Origin: a virus
Strand: one strand, 5' to 3'
IMG/VR virus record: IMGVR_UViG_3300025897_000024
Coordinates: 1 to 44,889 of that record
Length of the DNA: 44,889 nt
Shown here: positions 22,717 through 31,207 of the stretch, piece by piece
Numbering within the stretch: position 1 is the first letter of the stretch
How the letters are laid out: every line of letters starts with the position of its first letter
The notes under the pieces: generated by a model
Seen by the model: only the letters and a program-made list of their open reading frames with translations
What the model was told of the DNA's origin: nothing
Databases searched by the model: none
Position numbers and translations under genes: made by a program

Positions 22717-25566
22717 ATGTCAGGAGTGTTTGGTAATCCTTGGCTATATAACGCCACCCCCCCTTTTTATAACTACCTCATAAATCAATCATTGCGATTT
22801 AATGGAAGTGATGAATACCTAACTAGGACAACCAGCGGAAATCCCTCTAGCACAACATCAACGGTATTTTCTTGTTGGGTAAAGCGAAGCAAGCTTGGGG
22901 CTATACAAATGATTTGGACAGCCGCAACTACGGCTCCAAATGTTTGTGGTTATGTTTATTTTAATGCTAGTGACCAAATTCAAGTTTATCTTGATAAGTC
23001 AGCGGCAGGGTCAGATGAATTAAACACAACTACTACAGCCGTATTTAGAGACCCATCAGCTTGGATGAATGTTGTTGTGGTCTACAATACCGCTGATAGC
23101 ACCACAGCAAATAAATCTAAAATCTATGTTAATGGTGTGCAACAAGCAGTTAGCACCAGTGTTACAGGTAATGCCGTTACTACTCACCGACTTTTAGATA
23201 ACGGTGTTGTAAATACGATTGGTAAATCTTTTAATTCAAGTTCTTATTTTGATGGATATTTAGCAGAATTTCACGTTGTAGATGGTGTTTCTGGCATAGA
23301 TTATGATGATTTTGGGGAAACTAAAGACGGTGTTTGGGTAGCAAAACAGTATTCTGGTGGACACGGAGATAATGGATTTTACCTCACATTTCAAGGAACA
23401 GGCACGGCTACCACATCTGACGGCACAACAGCGCAAACGAATATTGGTGATGACCAATCTGGGGTAGGAAATAATTTTGCCGTGTCTGGTCTTGCCGCAA
23501 ATAATGTGGTTCCAGATAGCCCCACAAATAACTTTGCTACGCTTAATCCATTAGATAATTACAATACTGGCGCAACCCTTAGTGAAGGTAATTTAAAATG
23601 GACTATAGGTGCTGCAGATGGGGCATCACGTTCTACTTATGTAATGACTGCGGGTAAATGGTATGTTGAGTTTCTAATAAACAATGATTACATCGGCGTT
23701 GTTAGTGGAAACGCAGATATTACAACTATGAATGGAACGCAAACTGTTTTTTATGCACAGGACGGAACAAAAAGAGTAAATGGTAGCAGTAGTTCATACG
23801 GCGCTTCTTATACAGATGGAGATATTATTGGCATTGCTCTTGACCTTGACTCTGGCACACAAACAGTCACCTTTTATAAAAACAATGCCTCTCAAGGTTC
23901 TTTAAATTTAACTGATGTAGGTAATGAAGGATATTCAGTTAGTTGTGGTAGTGGTAGTGGTAGCACCAACGCAACAGCTAATTTCGGTCAAGACAGTTCG
24001 TTTGCTAACGCAAAAACAAGCGGCTCTGCGGGTGCGTCTGATGCGAATGGTGTAGGTGATTTTTTTTACGCGGTTCCGTCTGGGTTTTTGGCATTAGCAT
24101 CCAGCAATTTGCCAGAACCTTCTATAATTGATAGTTCTAATCATTTCAACACGGTGCTTTGGACTGGCACTGGTTCTGGAATTACACGCTCAATCAGCGG
24201 GGTCGGATTTCGTCCAGATTTTTCGTGGTCAAAAAACAGAACGCAGAACTACAGCAATATTTTATATGATGCTGTGAGAGGCACTGGAAGTGAGGCAGAG
24301 CTTCAATCTAACGACACTGCCAAACAAGGTGATGGTAACAACGACACATATGGTTATTTATCATCTTTTGACAGTGATGGCTTTACCTCAACCGCTGGTT
24401 CAGGTGGCAACTCTCAAAACTTATATTTTAATGAGGCAAGCCAAACTTACGTTGCTTGGAATTGGAAGGCTGGAGGCGCAACACCAACCAAGACATATAA
24501 AGTGGTTGTGGTAAGTGATAGCGGAAACAAGTACAGATTTAGAAACAGTGCGGATGATGCAACCTATGCCGCCAGTGCAGTAACCCTTGAACTGCAAGAG
24601 GGCGGCACATATACCTTTGACCAATCAGATAGCAGTAATTCAGGACACCCATTTAGATTTTCCACCACATCAAACGGCACACATGGTGGTGGTTCAGAAT
24701 ACACAACTGGAGTCACCACAAGTGGAACAGCGGGGTCAGCGGGGGCAAATACCACTATCATTGTGGCGGCTGGTGCGCCAACGCTTTACTATTATTGCAC
24801 AGTACATTCTGGAATGGGCGGTCAGGTAAATACAAACTCAACCTATGGCTCAACAAATTTTGACGGCACTTTGATTGCAACGGTATCAGCAAATGTTGAG
24901 GCTGGATTTAGCATTGCTAGATGGACAGGAAATGCAGTTGACAATACTGTTATCCCACATGGTCTTGGTGGGGCAGCGGATTTAGTTATAACAAAATCTC
25001 AGACTATTGTAGATGGTTCTTGGCTGGCCTTGCACTCAAACATTGCGTCTGAGACTAATAACGTAATTATTCTTAATCAAATCACGGCGGCTGTTAATGG
25101 CTCTAGTGCCTTAACCAATGGGTGTCCTGATGAGCTAACATCAGTGGGCGTTAAATTGGTCAGGGGTACTGGCTCTGGCATGAACGCTGTAAATGGCTCT
25201 GGAAGAGCATACATTGCGTATTGTTTCAAAAATGTTGATGGATATCTAAAATGCGGTGGGTACACTGGGAATGGAGCCAGCGATGGGGTTTTCATTTACA
25301 CAGGTTTTCGTGTTTCATTATGGATGATGAGGGCTGTAACTGATGCATCACATTGGGTTATCTATGACGCTGCAAGAGAGCCAGAAAACGCTGTTGACAA
25401 GCAACTGTTGGCTAATGAAGTCAATGCAGAATACGCATCTGGCAGAGATGTGGATTTTTTGAGCAATGGTGTAAAGCTTAGATTTAGCACATATCTTAAT
25501 GTATCTGCTAAAAAGTACATATACGTTGCCATAGGAAATTCATTTAAATACGCAAACGCCCGATAG
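22717..25566 (+). CDS. Large multidomain tail fibre (LamG-, SPRY- and cupredoxin-like)
   Basis: The 949 residues carry several recognisable regions in order. A concanavalin/LamG-like domain at about 20-215 contains LRFNGSDEYLTRTTSG and WMNVVVVYNTADST. An SPRY-like region at about 260-440 contains GKWYVEFLINNDYIG and DIIGIALDLDSGTQTVTFYK. A DUF7483-like piece at about 480-600 contains FSWSKNRTQNYSNILYDAVR. A cupredoxin-like piece at about 595-705 contains SGHPFRFSTTSNG and YYYCTVHSGMGGQ. A second DUF7483-like piece ends the protein. It probably binds host surface glycans. The cupredoxin-like region keeps His, Cys, His and Met in type I copper spacing. Confidence 0.75.
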   Translation: MSGVFGNPWLYNATPPFYNYLINQSLRFNGSDEYLTRTTSGNPSSTTSTVFSCWVKRSKLGAIQMIWTAATTAPNVCGYVYFNASDQIQVYLDKSAAGSDELNTTTTAVFRDPSAWMNVVVVYNTADSTTANKSKIYVNGVQQAVSTSVTGNAVTTHRLLDNGVVNTIGKSFNSSSYFDGYLAEFHVVDGVSGIDYDDFGETKDGVWVAKQYSGGHGDNGFYLTFQGTGTATTSDGTTAQTNIGDDQSGVGNNFAVSGLAANNVVPDSPTNNFATLNPLDNYNTGATLSEGNLKWTIGAADGASRSTYVMTAGKWYVEFLINNDYIGVVSGNADITTMNGTQTVFYAQDGTKRVNGSSSSYGASYTDGDIIGIALDLDSGTQTVTFYKNNASQGSLNLTDVGNEGYSVSCGSGSGSTNATANFGQDSSFANAKTSGSAGASDANGVGDFFYAVPSGFLALASSNLPEPSIIDSSNHFNTVLWTGTGSGITRSISGVGFRPDFSWSKNRTQNYSNILYDAVRGTGSEAELQSNDTAKQGDGNNDTYGYLSSFDSDGFTSTAGSGGNSQNLYFNEASQTYVAWNWKAGGATPTKTYKVVVVSDSGNKYRFRNSADDATYAASAVTLELQEGGTYTFDQSDSSNSGHPFRFSTTSNGTHGGGSEYTTGVTTSGTAGSAGANTTIIVAAGAPTLYYYCTVHSGMGGQVNTNSTYGSTNFDGTLIATVSANVEAGFSIARWTGNAVDNTVIPHGLGGAADLVITKSQTIVDGSWLALHSNIASETNNVIILNQITAAVNGSSALTNGCPDELTSVGVKLVRGTGSGMNAVNGSGRAYIAYCFKNVDGYLKCGGYTGNGASDGVFIYTGFRVSLWMMRAVTDASHWVIYDAAREPENAVDKQLLANEVNAEYASGRDVDFLSNGVKLRFSTYLNVSAKKYIYVAIGNSFKYANAR

Positions 25567-25572
25567 GAGACT

Positions 25573-26139
25573 ATGATGTGGAAATATAACAACAGGACGC
25601 TCAAGGAGGGTAGGGCTTGGACTGATGATGAGGGCTATCAGCATCCCAAAAATTGGGCTATGTGGGACACACCAACAAAGACATCAAGAGGTTTGGTTTG
25701 GGAAGATGAAGCCGCGCCTTTTGATAACAAGTTTTATTCTGGGCGTGATGCAGATGGAACGCTGATAGAGAAAAGCCTAACCGATACCCTGTGGGTGGAT
25801 GCTGATGGCAATGCTGTTGTAGATGAAATGACAGGCGCACAAGGCGTAACAGATGGCCTCAAAAACAAATACATAAAAGAAACCAAACAAATAGCCAGCA
25901 GCTTGCTTGCCCCTACAGATTGGATGGTTGTTAGAAAAGCAGAAGATAGCTCTAAAACACTTGCATCAAAATACACAACTTATAGGGCGGCAATCCGTAC
26001 AGCTTGCGCGGCAATAGAGCAAGATATAAATGATTGTAGCTCTTTAGATGAGTTTATGGCATTATGGGATACGCCAGTAAAAGATGGTGAGCCAAGTGGC
26101 AATGCGCCAATCAATGACTGGCCTGATGTGGTGGAGTAA
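25573..26139 (+). CDS. Tail-fibre assembly/chaperone-like protein
   Basis: The N-terminal half is rich in Trp and acidic residues (MMWKYNNRTLKEGRAWTDDE, TSRGLVWEDEAAPFDNKF). The C-terminal half holds the chaperone-like motif PTDWMVVRKAED followed by YTTYRAAIRTACAAIEQDI and EFMALWDTP. The TDW...YR...R pattern is shared with three smaller genes downstream. Such proteins attach to or fold the adjacent fibre. The SD AGGAGA and position straight after the large fibre support this. Confidence 0.6.
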   Translation: MMWKYNNRTLKEGRAWTDDEGYQHPKNWAMWDTPTKTSRGLVWEDEAAPFDNKFYSGRDADGTLIEKSLTDTLWVDADGNAVVDEMTGAQGVTDGLKNKYIKETKQIASSLLAPTDWMVVRKAEDSSKTLASKYTTYRAAIRTACAAIEQDINDCSSLDEFMALWDTPVKDGEPSGNAPINDWPDVVE

Positions 26140-26142
26140 GTT

Positions 26143-26790
26143 ATGGCACTATCTAAAATTAGCAATGGCTCAATTGATAGCACTGTTGCTGGGCTTGAAC
26201 TTATTGCAGTCAATGAAAAAACAGCTTCAGATTTCAGTTCTGGAACTAATTTTTTGGACATTGCAAATTGCTTTACCTCTGACTATGAAGATTATTATGT
26301 AAGATATTACTGTCAATCAACTGACGATACAGTGAATTCGCTCAATATGGCTTTAGAAACATCAGGAGCCAGCGTAACTGGCGCAAAAGAACAATTTAGC
26401 AGTCCCACATTTAGTCCAGATACATTTAATGCGGTAGTATATTATGATAAATTGCAGTCCGCATCCCAAGGGTATGTCAATTCTTTTGGTGGGGCGTATC
26501 CTTTTTTAGGCGCAAATACAGGTGATGCTACAGGTTATTTTGATGGAGAGGTGTGGCTGAGAAATGTATATTCTCTACCTAGATTCTCTTATTGGCACCA
26601 TCATCATATGCGCACTAACGCTGGTCAAGATTATTATGAATATGGCGGCGGTATGGCTGTCACTTTTTCTAGTGCAGTTGCGGCAAGGGGCATTCGGTTC
26701 TTCACTACAGATAACGCTACCTACGGTTCAGGTACAGGCCAATTGAACACTTACGGAAGGACAGCAGTTTACGGAGTTAAAAAAGGATGA
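26143..26790 (+). CDS. Putative distal fibre/receptor-binding protein
   Basis: The protein begins MALSKISNGSIDSTVAGLEL and ends TAVYGVKKG. It has many aromatic and Gly/Thr residues (FPCLG-like GAYPFLGANTGDATGYF, SYWHHHHMRTNAGQDYYEYG) and no enzyme motif. The four-His run in SYWHHHHMR is unusual and could bind metal. It overlaps the start of the next chaperone-like gene (ATGA). Size and place between two chaperone-like genes suggest a receptor-binding tip. Confidence 0.55.
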   Translation: MALSKISNGSIDSTVAGLELIAVNEKTASDFSSGTNFLDIANCFTSDYEDYYVRYYCQSTDDTVNSLNMALETSGASVTGAKEQFSSPTFSPDTFNAVVYYDKLQSASQGYVNSFGGAYPFLGANTGDATGYFDGEVWLRNVYSLPRFSYWHHHHMRTNAGQDYYEYGGGMAVTFSSAVAARGIRFFTTDNATYGSGTGQLNTYGRTAVYGVKKG

Positions 26791-27137
26791 GTGTAGCTAG
26801 AGCAATAGAAAATTTAGTTGATGGCGCAGTAAACTTACAAGACTTTGTAGTTCACACCGCCGCTGATATGGTTAGCTATACCGTTGAGTGGTTAAATGCA
26901 GACCTTACAGAGCCAACAAAATCTGAAATAGAATCGAAGCGCACAGAATTGTATGCAGAAGATAAACTGCGACAATTAAGAATAGAGCGTAACAAGCTGT
27001 TGGCTGAAACAGACCATTGGGTTCTGTCGGACACGACTGATGCTACATCTGCACAAACAACTTACCGTCAAGCTCTGCGTGATATTACAGACAACGCCAC
27101 ATCATTAGACGATGTGACTTGGCCTACAAAACCATGA
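26787..27137 (+). CDS. Tail-fibre chaperone-like protein (116 aa)
   Basis: The N-terminus MSVARAIENLVDGAVNLQDF resembles the start of fibre proteins, while the C-terminal half carries IERNKLLAETDHWVLSDTTD and YRQALRDITDNATSLDDV, ending TWPTKP. This half is nearly the same as the small gene at 27723-27914. Translation is coupled to the upstream gene. The protein may be a fibre fragment fused to a chaperone motif, since the two halves are unlike each other. Confidence 0.6.
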   Translation: MSVARAIENLVDGAVNLQDFVVHTAADMVSYTVEWLNADLTEPTKSEIESKRTELYAEDKLRQLRIERNKLLAETDHWVLSDTTDATSAQTTYRQALRDITDNATSLDDVTWPTKP

Positions 27138-27144
27138 GGATGCT

Positions 27145-27711
27145 ATGACACAGGCAAGGACATTAGCGGATATTGGCGCGACAGGGGCGGGTAGCAACAT
27201 AAAAGAACAATTTACATTAGTGTGTAATGGTGAAGCGGTAACGGTTGGCAGCGGTACTTACACACCAGCTAATGTAACGACATCGCAACTGTTAACAGAG
27301 TCCCACGCTGTTATTAACGGTTCAAGTTTAGCGTACACCCCGCCGTCTGATACAACAGAGGTAATCTATGAATTTTCATTTACTTGGCAACTTTATAGTA
27401 CAGTTACCCAATTGGCGCACTATGCGATGAGAATTGATGGAACTCAAATAACAGGAACAAAAAACACTTATTCCAATGATGCGACTTATGGCAACGAAAT
27501 AATAGATTTTAAATGGCGTATTCCTATTGGCGGTTCAGCTTCAACCTCAACAGGAAGGGTTGCTAGTTGGACAAGTGCAAAGACTATAGATATGACAGCG
27601 AGAATCTTTAGTTCAACCTACACTGGACAAGTCCACAGGTCTTCTTATTGGGATGGTGCGTCTAGCGCATTTTTCCCACAACCGATTATTAAAATCACGG
27701 CTTTAGGGTAA
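27145..27711 (+). CDS. Putative distal fibre protein (188 aa)
   Basis: The protein begins MTQARTLADIGATGAGSNIK and has a beta-rich middle (EVIYEFSFTWQLYSTVTQLA) and a Ser/Thr-rich end (GQVHRSSYWDGASSAFFPQP). It belongs to the marine phage fibre tips that begin with an ARTLA-type motif, also seen at 29316. No enzyme motif. It is followed by its own small chaperone-like gene. Confidence 0.55.
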   Translation: MTQARTLADIGATGAGSNIKEQFTLVCNGEAVTVGSGTYTPANVTTSQLLTESHAVINGSSLAYTPPSDTTEVIYEFSFTWQLYSTVTQLAHYAMRIDGTQITGTKNTYSNDATYGNEIIDFKWRIPIGGSASTSTGRVASWTSAKTIDMTARIFSSTYTGQVHRSSYWDGASSAFFPQPIIKITALG

Positions 27712-27722
27712 GGGGTGTTTTG

Positions 27723-27914
27723 ATGAGTGACGCTGAAATGCAGTTGTATATGTTAAGGGTGGAACGTAATCGTTTGCTTGAAGAAACTGACCATTGGGTT
27801 CTGTCTGACACTACTGATGCTACATCTCAACAATTATCATACCGCCAATCATTAAGAGATATAACAGATAGTGCAACATCACTAGATGATGTGACTTGGC
27901 CTACGAAGCCATAA
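27723..27914 (+). CDS. Short tail-fibre chaperone-like protein (63 aa)
   Basis: MSDAEMQLYMLRVERNRLLE is followed by ETDHWVLSDTTDATSQQLSY and ends VTWPTKP. Over about 50 residues this matches the end of the 26787 gene almost residue for residue, and the DNA is also very similar (about 26990-27134 versus 27759-27911). ATG 27723 with AAGGGG upstream is chosen over the TTG 3 nt earlier. A recent duplication of a chaperone module is the likely origin. Confidence 0.7.
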   Translation: MSDAEMQLYMLRVERNRLLEETDHWVLSDTTDATSQQLSYRQSLRDITDSATSLDDVTWPTKP

Positions 27915-27923
27915 GGAAGAGCT

Positions 27924-29018
27924 ATGCCATATATTGGAAAATCACCAGAGTTTGGAGTCAGGGAGAGGTTCTATTTCACCCAGACAAGTGCGGGTGCGAC
28001 CTCTATTTCTGGGTTTGATGACAACGGCACAACTCTTAGATTCACAGATGGCAACTATGTTGATGTCTATTTGAACGGCGTTCTGTTGGTTGATGGGGTT
28101 GATTACGGAACAAGCACAGCTAACACCATAAGCTCATTATCAGCATTGGCGGATGAGGATGTAATTGAGGTTGTTGCTTATGATGTTTTCAACCTTGCCA
28201 AGAATCAAGCAGAGGTAACACGGACAAGATATTACAAGACCGCCTCTGGTAGCGAGACATCTATAAGCGGCAATGATGATGATGGTGTAGCAATTTCCTT
28301 CCCCGCTGGCGCACAGCTAGATGTTAGTTTGAACGGCGTGTCATTAGTGGCGGGTACAGATTACAACACTAGCACAGCCAATACTATCTCAGGCTTGTCA
28401 GCGTTAAGTGCAGGGCAAGTTATTGAGATTGTCAAATATGAAAAGTTTGTTGTCAGTGACACCGTGAGCAAGGCGCAGGGCGGCACGTTTACTGGTGGTG
28501 TGACTATGGGTGGTACGCTGAATGTTACTGGTGCATCTACTTTGTCTAGTACGCTTGGTGTTACTGGCAAAATAACATCAACGGCTGGAATTACCTTTGG
28601 TTCAGATACCGCAGCGACAAATGTACTGGATGATTATGAGTATGGCACTTGGATACCAAGCATAGGCGGCGATGCCACATATGGTACGGTAAACCACGGC
28701 AGATATACAAAAATTGGAAATATTGTATCATTGAATTTTACTCTTCAAGTCAACCTAAAAGGAACTGGCAGCAACGCACTGCTTTCTGGCCTACCATTTA
28801 CCAGTGAAGATATTGGTTGGGTTCAAACTGGATGTGTTTCTTACTATACAGACCTAGCAACAACCACTAATTTTATTGCTCTTTACGTTAGCAATAATTC
28901 TACAACAATAAGTTTTGTGGGTAATAATGGTAACAACACGACAATAGCTTTGAACGGTTTTGCGGCCATAGGTAACAGCACACTACTTACCTGCTCTTTA
29001 ACATATCGAGTAGCATAA
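27924..29018 (+). CDS. Tail fibre with two internal repeat domains (364 aa)
   Basis: Two copies of one domain follow each other: FYFTQTSAGATSISGFDDNG ... DVYLNGVLLVDGVDYGTSTA (about 15-100), and RYYKTASGSETSISGNDDDG ... DVSLNGVSLVAGTDYNTSTA (about 100-190). A TLNVTG/TLSSTLGVTG shaft motif follows, and a C-terminal beta-rich tip ends SLTYRVA. The repeat type is common in marine phage fibres. SD AAGGAAG. This is the longest of the smaller fibre genes. Confidence 0.7.
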   Translation: MPYIGKSPEFGVRERFYFTQTSAGATSISGFDDNGTTLRFTDGNYVDVYLNGVLLVDGVDYGTSTANTISSLSALADEDVIEVVAYDVFNLAKNQAEVTRTRYYKTASGSETSISGNDDDGVAISFPAGAQLDVSLNGVSLVAGTDYNTSTANTISGLSALSAGQVIEIVKYEKFVVSDTVSKAQGGTFTGGVTMGGTLNVTGASTLSSTLGVTGKITSTAGITFGSDTAATNVLDDYEYGTWIPSIGGDATYGTVNHGRYTKIGNIVSLNFTLQVNLKGTGSNALLSGLPFTSEDIGWVQTGCVSYYTDLATTTNFIALYVSNNSTTISFVGNNGNNTTIALNGFAAIGNSTLLTCSLTYRVA

Positions 29019-29063
29019 CCTGATTGGATTATCAGGTAGTCAGTCCATCCATAGGAGATAAAA

Positions 29064-29315
29064 ATGGCACTAACAGAAGAAACAGTACAGGACAAAATTG
29101 AAATCGTATCTGAACATAAATTTGTACAGGTCAGAACTGCAACCGTTATTAAAAAAGATGGTGTAGAGATAAGCCGTAGCTTTCACAGGCACGTTGTAGC
29201 ACCTAACGCAGACATCAGTGGCGAAAGCACAGAGGTACAGGCTATCTGTGCAACAGTTCACACACAAGCAGTTAAAGATGCGTATGCGGCGCATTTAGCG
29301 GCACAGGTGGTATAA
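29064..29315 (+). CDS. 83-residue fibre-region protein
   Basis: The protein begins MALTEETVQDKIEIVSEHKF and continues VRTATVIKKDGVEISRSFHR, with a C-terminal Ala-rich helix (VKDAYAAHLAAQVV). This short protein type is common beside fibre genes in marine phages; its function is unknown. SD AGGAGA. A small inverted repeat (29018-29037) lies in the gap upstream. Confidence 0.65.
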   Translation: MALTEETVQDKIEIVSEHKFVQVRTATVIKKDGVEISRSFHRHVVAPNADISGESTEVQAICATVHTQAVKDAYAAHLAAQVV

Positions 29316-29957
29316 ATGAGTAGAGCAAGAACATTAGCGAATTTCGTTGGCGGCACTTCTACCATTGTTGGAAACCCAACATTTACTGGAACAACAGTAG
29401 GCGCGGGTAAAATAGTGCAGATTAAACAAACAGTTTTTAAAGACCAATTTTATACCACAGTCACAACCGCTGGGCATGAGCAAGTTGTAACAGGCTTGAA
29501 TTGCACTATTACACCAACCAGCGCAAGTAACAAAATATTGCTTCAATATTCTATCCACATGGGATGCACACAGGGTTATGACAATGGCATTAACATATAT
29601 AAAAATGTGTCAGCAAACTCTGGCGCACGCCCTCTTGGGACTAAGTTATTAGATTCAGGTGGTAACGCTATCGAGGGTACAGGCACTTCAAATAGACCAT
29701 CTTCCGTAGGTGTGCTTTCGCCATATGCTAGTGGTGTAAGTGATGTTTATAGATTACTTCCTGTTACCTTAAATGTTATAGACCACCCAAATAGCACAAG
29801 TGCGCTAACTTATAGTATCGCTGTAACGAGTTATGCTTTTACAAGTTCATCGTATATTTTTGTAAACAGAAGTCATCAATTTCAAGTTGATACTGCCAGC
29901 CCTCCACTTTACGACCACTGTCCTGTAAGTACAGTAACCCTGATGGAGGTAAGTTAA
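29316..29957 (+). CDS. Putative receptor-binding fibre tip (213 aa)
   Basis: The N-terminus MSRARTLANFVGGTSTIVGN is the attachment motif shared with 27145. A beta-rich tip domain follows (SASNKILLQYSIHMGCTQGY, NVSANSGARPLGTKLLDSGG, DVYRLLPVTLNVIDHPNSTS). Variation among related tips usually reflects host recognition. The gene starts 1 nt after the preceding stop and is followed by a fourth chaperone-like gene. Confidence 0.6.
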   Translation: MSRARTLANFVGGTSTIVGNPTFTGTTVGAGKIVQIKQTVFKDQFYTTVTTAGHEQVVTGLNCTITPTSASNKILLQYSIHMGCTQGYDNGINIYKNVSANSGARPLGTKLLDSGGNAIEGTGTSNRPSSVGVLSPYASGVSDVYRLLPVTLNVIDHPNSTSALTYSIAVTSYAFTSSSYIFVNRSHQFQVDTASPPLYDHCPVSTVTLMEVS

Positions 29958-29958
29958 T

Positions 29959-30192
29959 ATGCAGTTATCGCAAATTATACAATCAGCCCCCAATGCGTTT
30001 GAAGCGGCACAGCACGTTTTGCAAAGAACAGATTGGACACAGCTTAAAAATTGTGGATTAACTGATGATTGCATTGCTGAATTTGTTACATATAGAGCAG
30101 CAATTCTTGTTATTAGAAAACAAAGTGATTTATTAAGTAAAAGGCCATCTGAATTTACATGGCCTGATTTGCCTGATGAAGTTTGGAAGTAG
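29959..30192 (+). CDS. Tail-fibre chaperone-like protein (77 aa)
   Basis: MQLSQIIQSAPNAFEAAQHV is followed by LQRTDWTQLKNCGLTD and FVTYRAAILVIRKQSDLLSK, ending WPDLPDEVWK. The TDW, TYRAA and W-P-D-L-P positions match the chaperone-like motif of the 25573, 26787 and 27723 genes, though more distantly. It closes the fibre region. The 10-base gap to the head-tail connector gene suggests that the two modules are fused in one transcription unit. Confidence 0.55.
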   Translation: MQLSQIIQSAPNAFEAAQHVLQRTDWTQLKNCGLTDDCIAEFVTYRAAILVIRKQSDLLSKRPSEFTWPDLPDEVWK

Positions 30193-30201
30193 GGGCTTGA
30201 T

Positions 30202-30873
30202 ATGAGTGGATTAACAATAACTACTGCGCCAGCTAACGAGCCGCTTGATGCCGCTGAAACCATATCGTATTTGCGACTGGACTCTGGTGTAGACACTACG
30301 CTTGTTGATAATCTCATTAAAGCAGCGAGGTTTTGGGTAGAAGATTACACAAACAGAACATTGCTGACCACCACGTTTACTCTATCTCTAGACGGAATAG
30401 GATATGTGGATGTGCCAATTAAAGAGGGCTTTCACACAGGTTATTCTGATACGCCAAGAATAAATTATATAGAATTACCAAAGTCACCAGTGCAGTCAGT
30501 TACGCACATCAAGTCATACACAGATGATAACACGGCATCAACTCTTGCTACATCTAATTATTACAGTGATTTGGTAAGAGAGCCAGCGCGGATTGTTCTG
30601 CGTGATGGCGGGTCATGGCCTACAGATTTACGCAATGCAAATGGAATAGAGGTTGAATATATAACTGGCTATGGCGATTCAAGGGCAGCTATTCCAGAGC
30701 CAATCCGTGTTGCTATGCTGGAGTATATTTCATTTTTATATGAACACAGAGGCGATGATGAGGGTAGAGCGTTAAACCCGCCAATGATGATTACCTCTTT
30801 ATTGCAGCCTTATGTTATTATGAGATACGGCGTTAGCTCTTATGGTGGAGGTATGGGTTTTGGCTATCGGTAA
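30202..30873 (+). CDS. Head-tail connector (phage gp6-like)
   Basis: The N-terminal helical domain is typical: PANEPLDAAETISYLRLDS, DTTLVDNLIKAARFWVEDYT, followed by NRTLLTTTFTLSLDG. The middle has LPKSPVQSVTHIKSYTDDN and IEVEYITGYGDSRAAIPEPI, then a helix. The protein forms a ring below the portal and joins it to the tail completion proteins. Usually this gene follows the capsid directly; here about 13 kb of tail-tip and fibre genes lie between. Confidence 0.87.
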   Translation: MSGLTITTAPANEPLDAAETISYLRLDSGVDTTLVDNLIKAARFWVEDYTNRTLLTTTFTLSLDGIGYVDVPIKEGFHTGYSDTPRINYIELPKSPVQSVTHIKSYTDDNTASTLATSNYYSDLVREPARIVLRDGGSWPTDLRNANGIEVEYITGYGDSRAAIPEPIRVAMLEYISFLYEHRGDDEGRALNPPMMITSLLQPYVIMRYGVSSYGGGMGFGYR

Positions 30874-31207
30874 GATGCAACATTCACTGGCCTTGCAAGC
30901 AAAGGGTTCAAGTGCAGATGGTGGCGGCGGTTCATCTGGTGCGTTCTCTACCTTTGCAACCACATTTGGCAGAATAGAGGCTCAAGGTGGCGGTGAGAGG
31001 TTCTTTGGTGACCAGAATGAAGGCCGCACAACTCATAAAATCACAATACGCTTTAGGCGCAATCTTACAGTAGCGCACCGCATTCTGTATTCTTACACAG
31101 CGGATGGCGCAAGCTATACTCGCACGTTTAATATTCGCAGAATTGAGAATAAAGGTGAGCGTGATAAGTATCTTGAAATTTTAGCCGAGGAAGGCGTTGC
31201 AACCTAA
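30860..31207 (+). CDS. Head-tail joining protein (SPP1 gp16 / HK97 gp9 type)
   Basis: The family start pattern xIGxLRHxxxLQ is met if translation begins at the TTG at 30860, reading (M)AIGKMQHSLALQ, which has GGAGGT 7 nt upstream. An ATG at 30875 would remove the IGK segment. The rest includes FATTFGRIEAQGGGERFFGD, HKITIRFRRNLTVAHRILY and FNIRRIENKGERDKYLEILA, standard for this family. It overlaps the end of gp6 and the start of the next gene. Confidence 0.75.
   Translation: MAIGKMQHSLALQAKGSSADGGGGSSGAFSTFATTFGRIEAQGGGERFFGDQNEGRTTHKITIRFRRNLTVAHRILYSYTADGASYTRTFNIRRIENKGERDKYLEILAEEGVAT

Noticed and set aside
29018-29037. ACCTGAT/ATCAGGT inverted repeat between fibre genes
   Set aside because: Seven base pairs, AT-rich and without a T tract; not enough for a terminator, and no other copy was noticed.
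20945-30192. Diversity-generating retroelement in the fibre region
   Set aside because: No reverse transcriptase gene is present and the repeated parts are chaperone and stalk domains, not a template/variable repeat pair differing at adenines.
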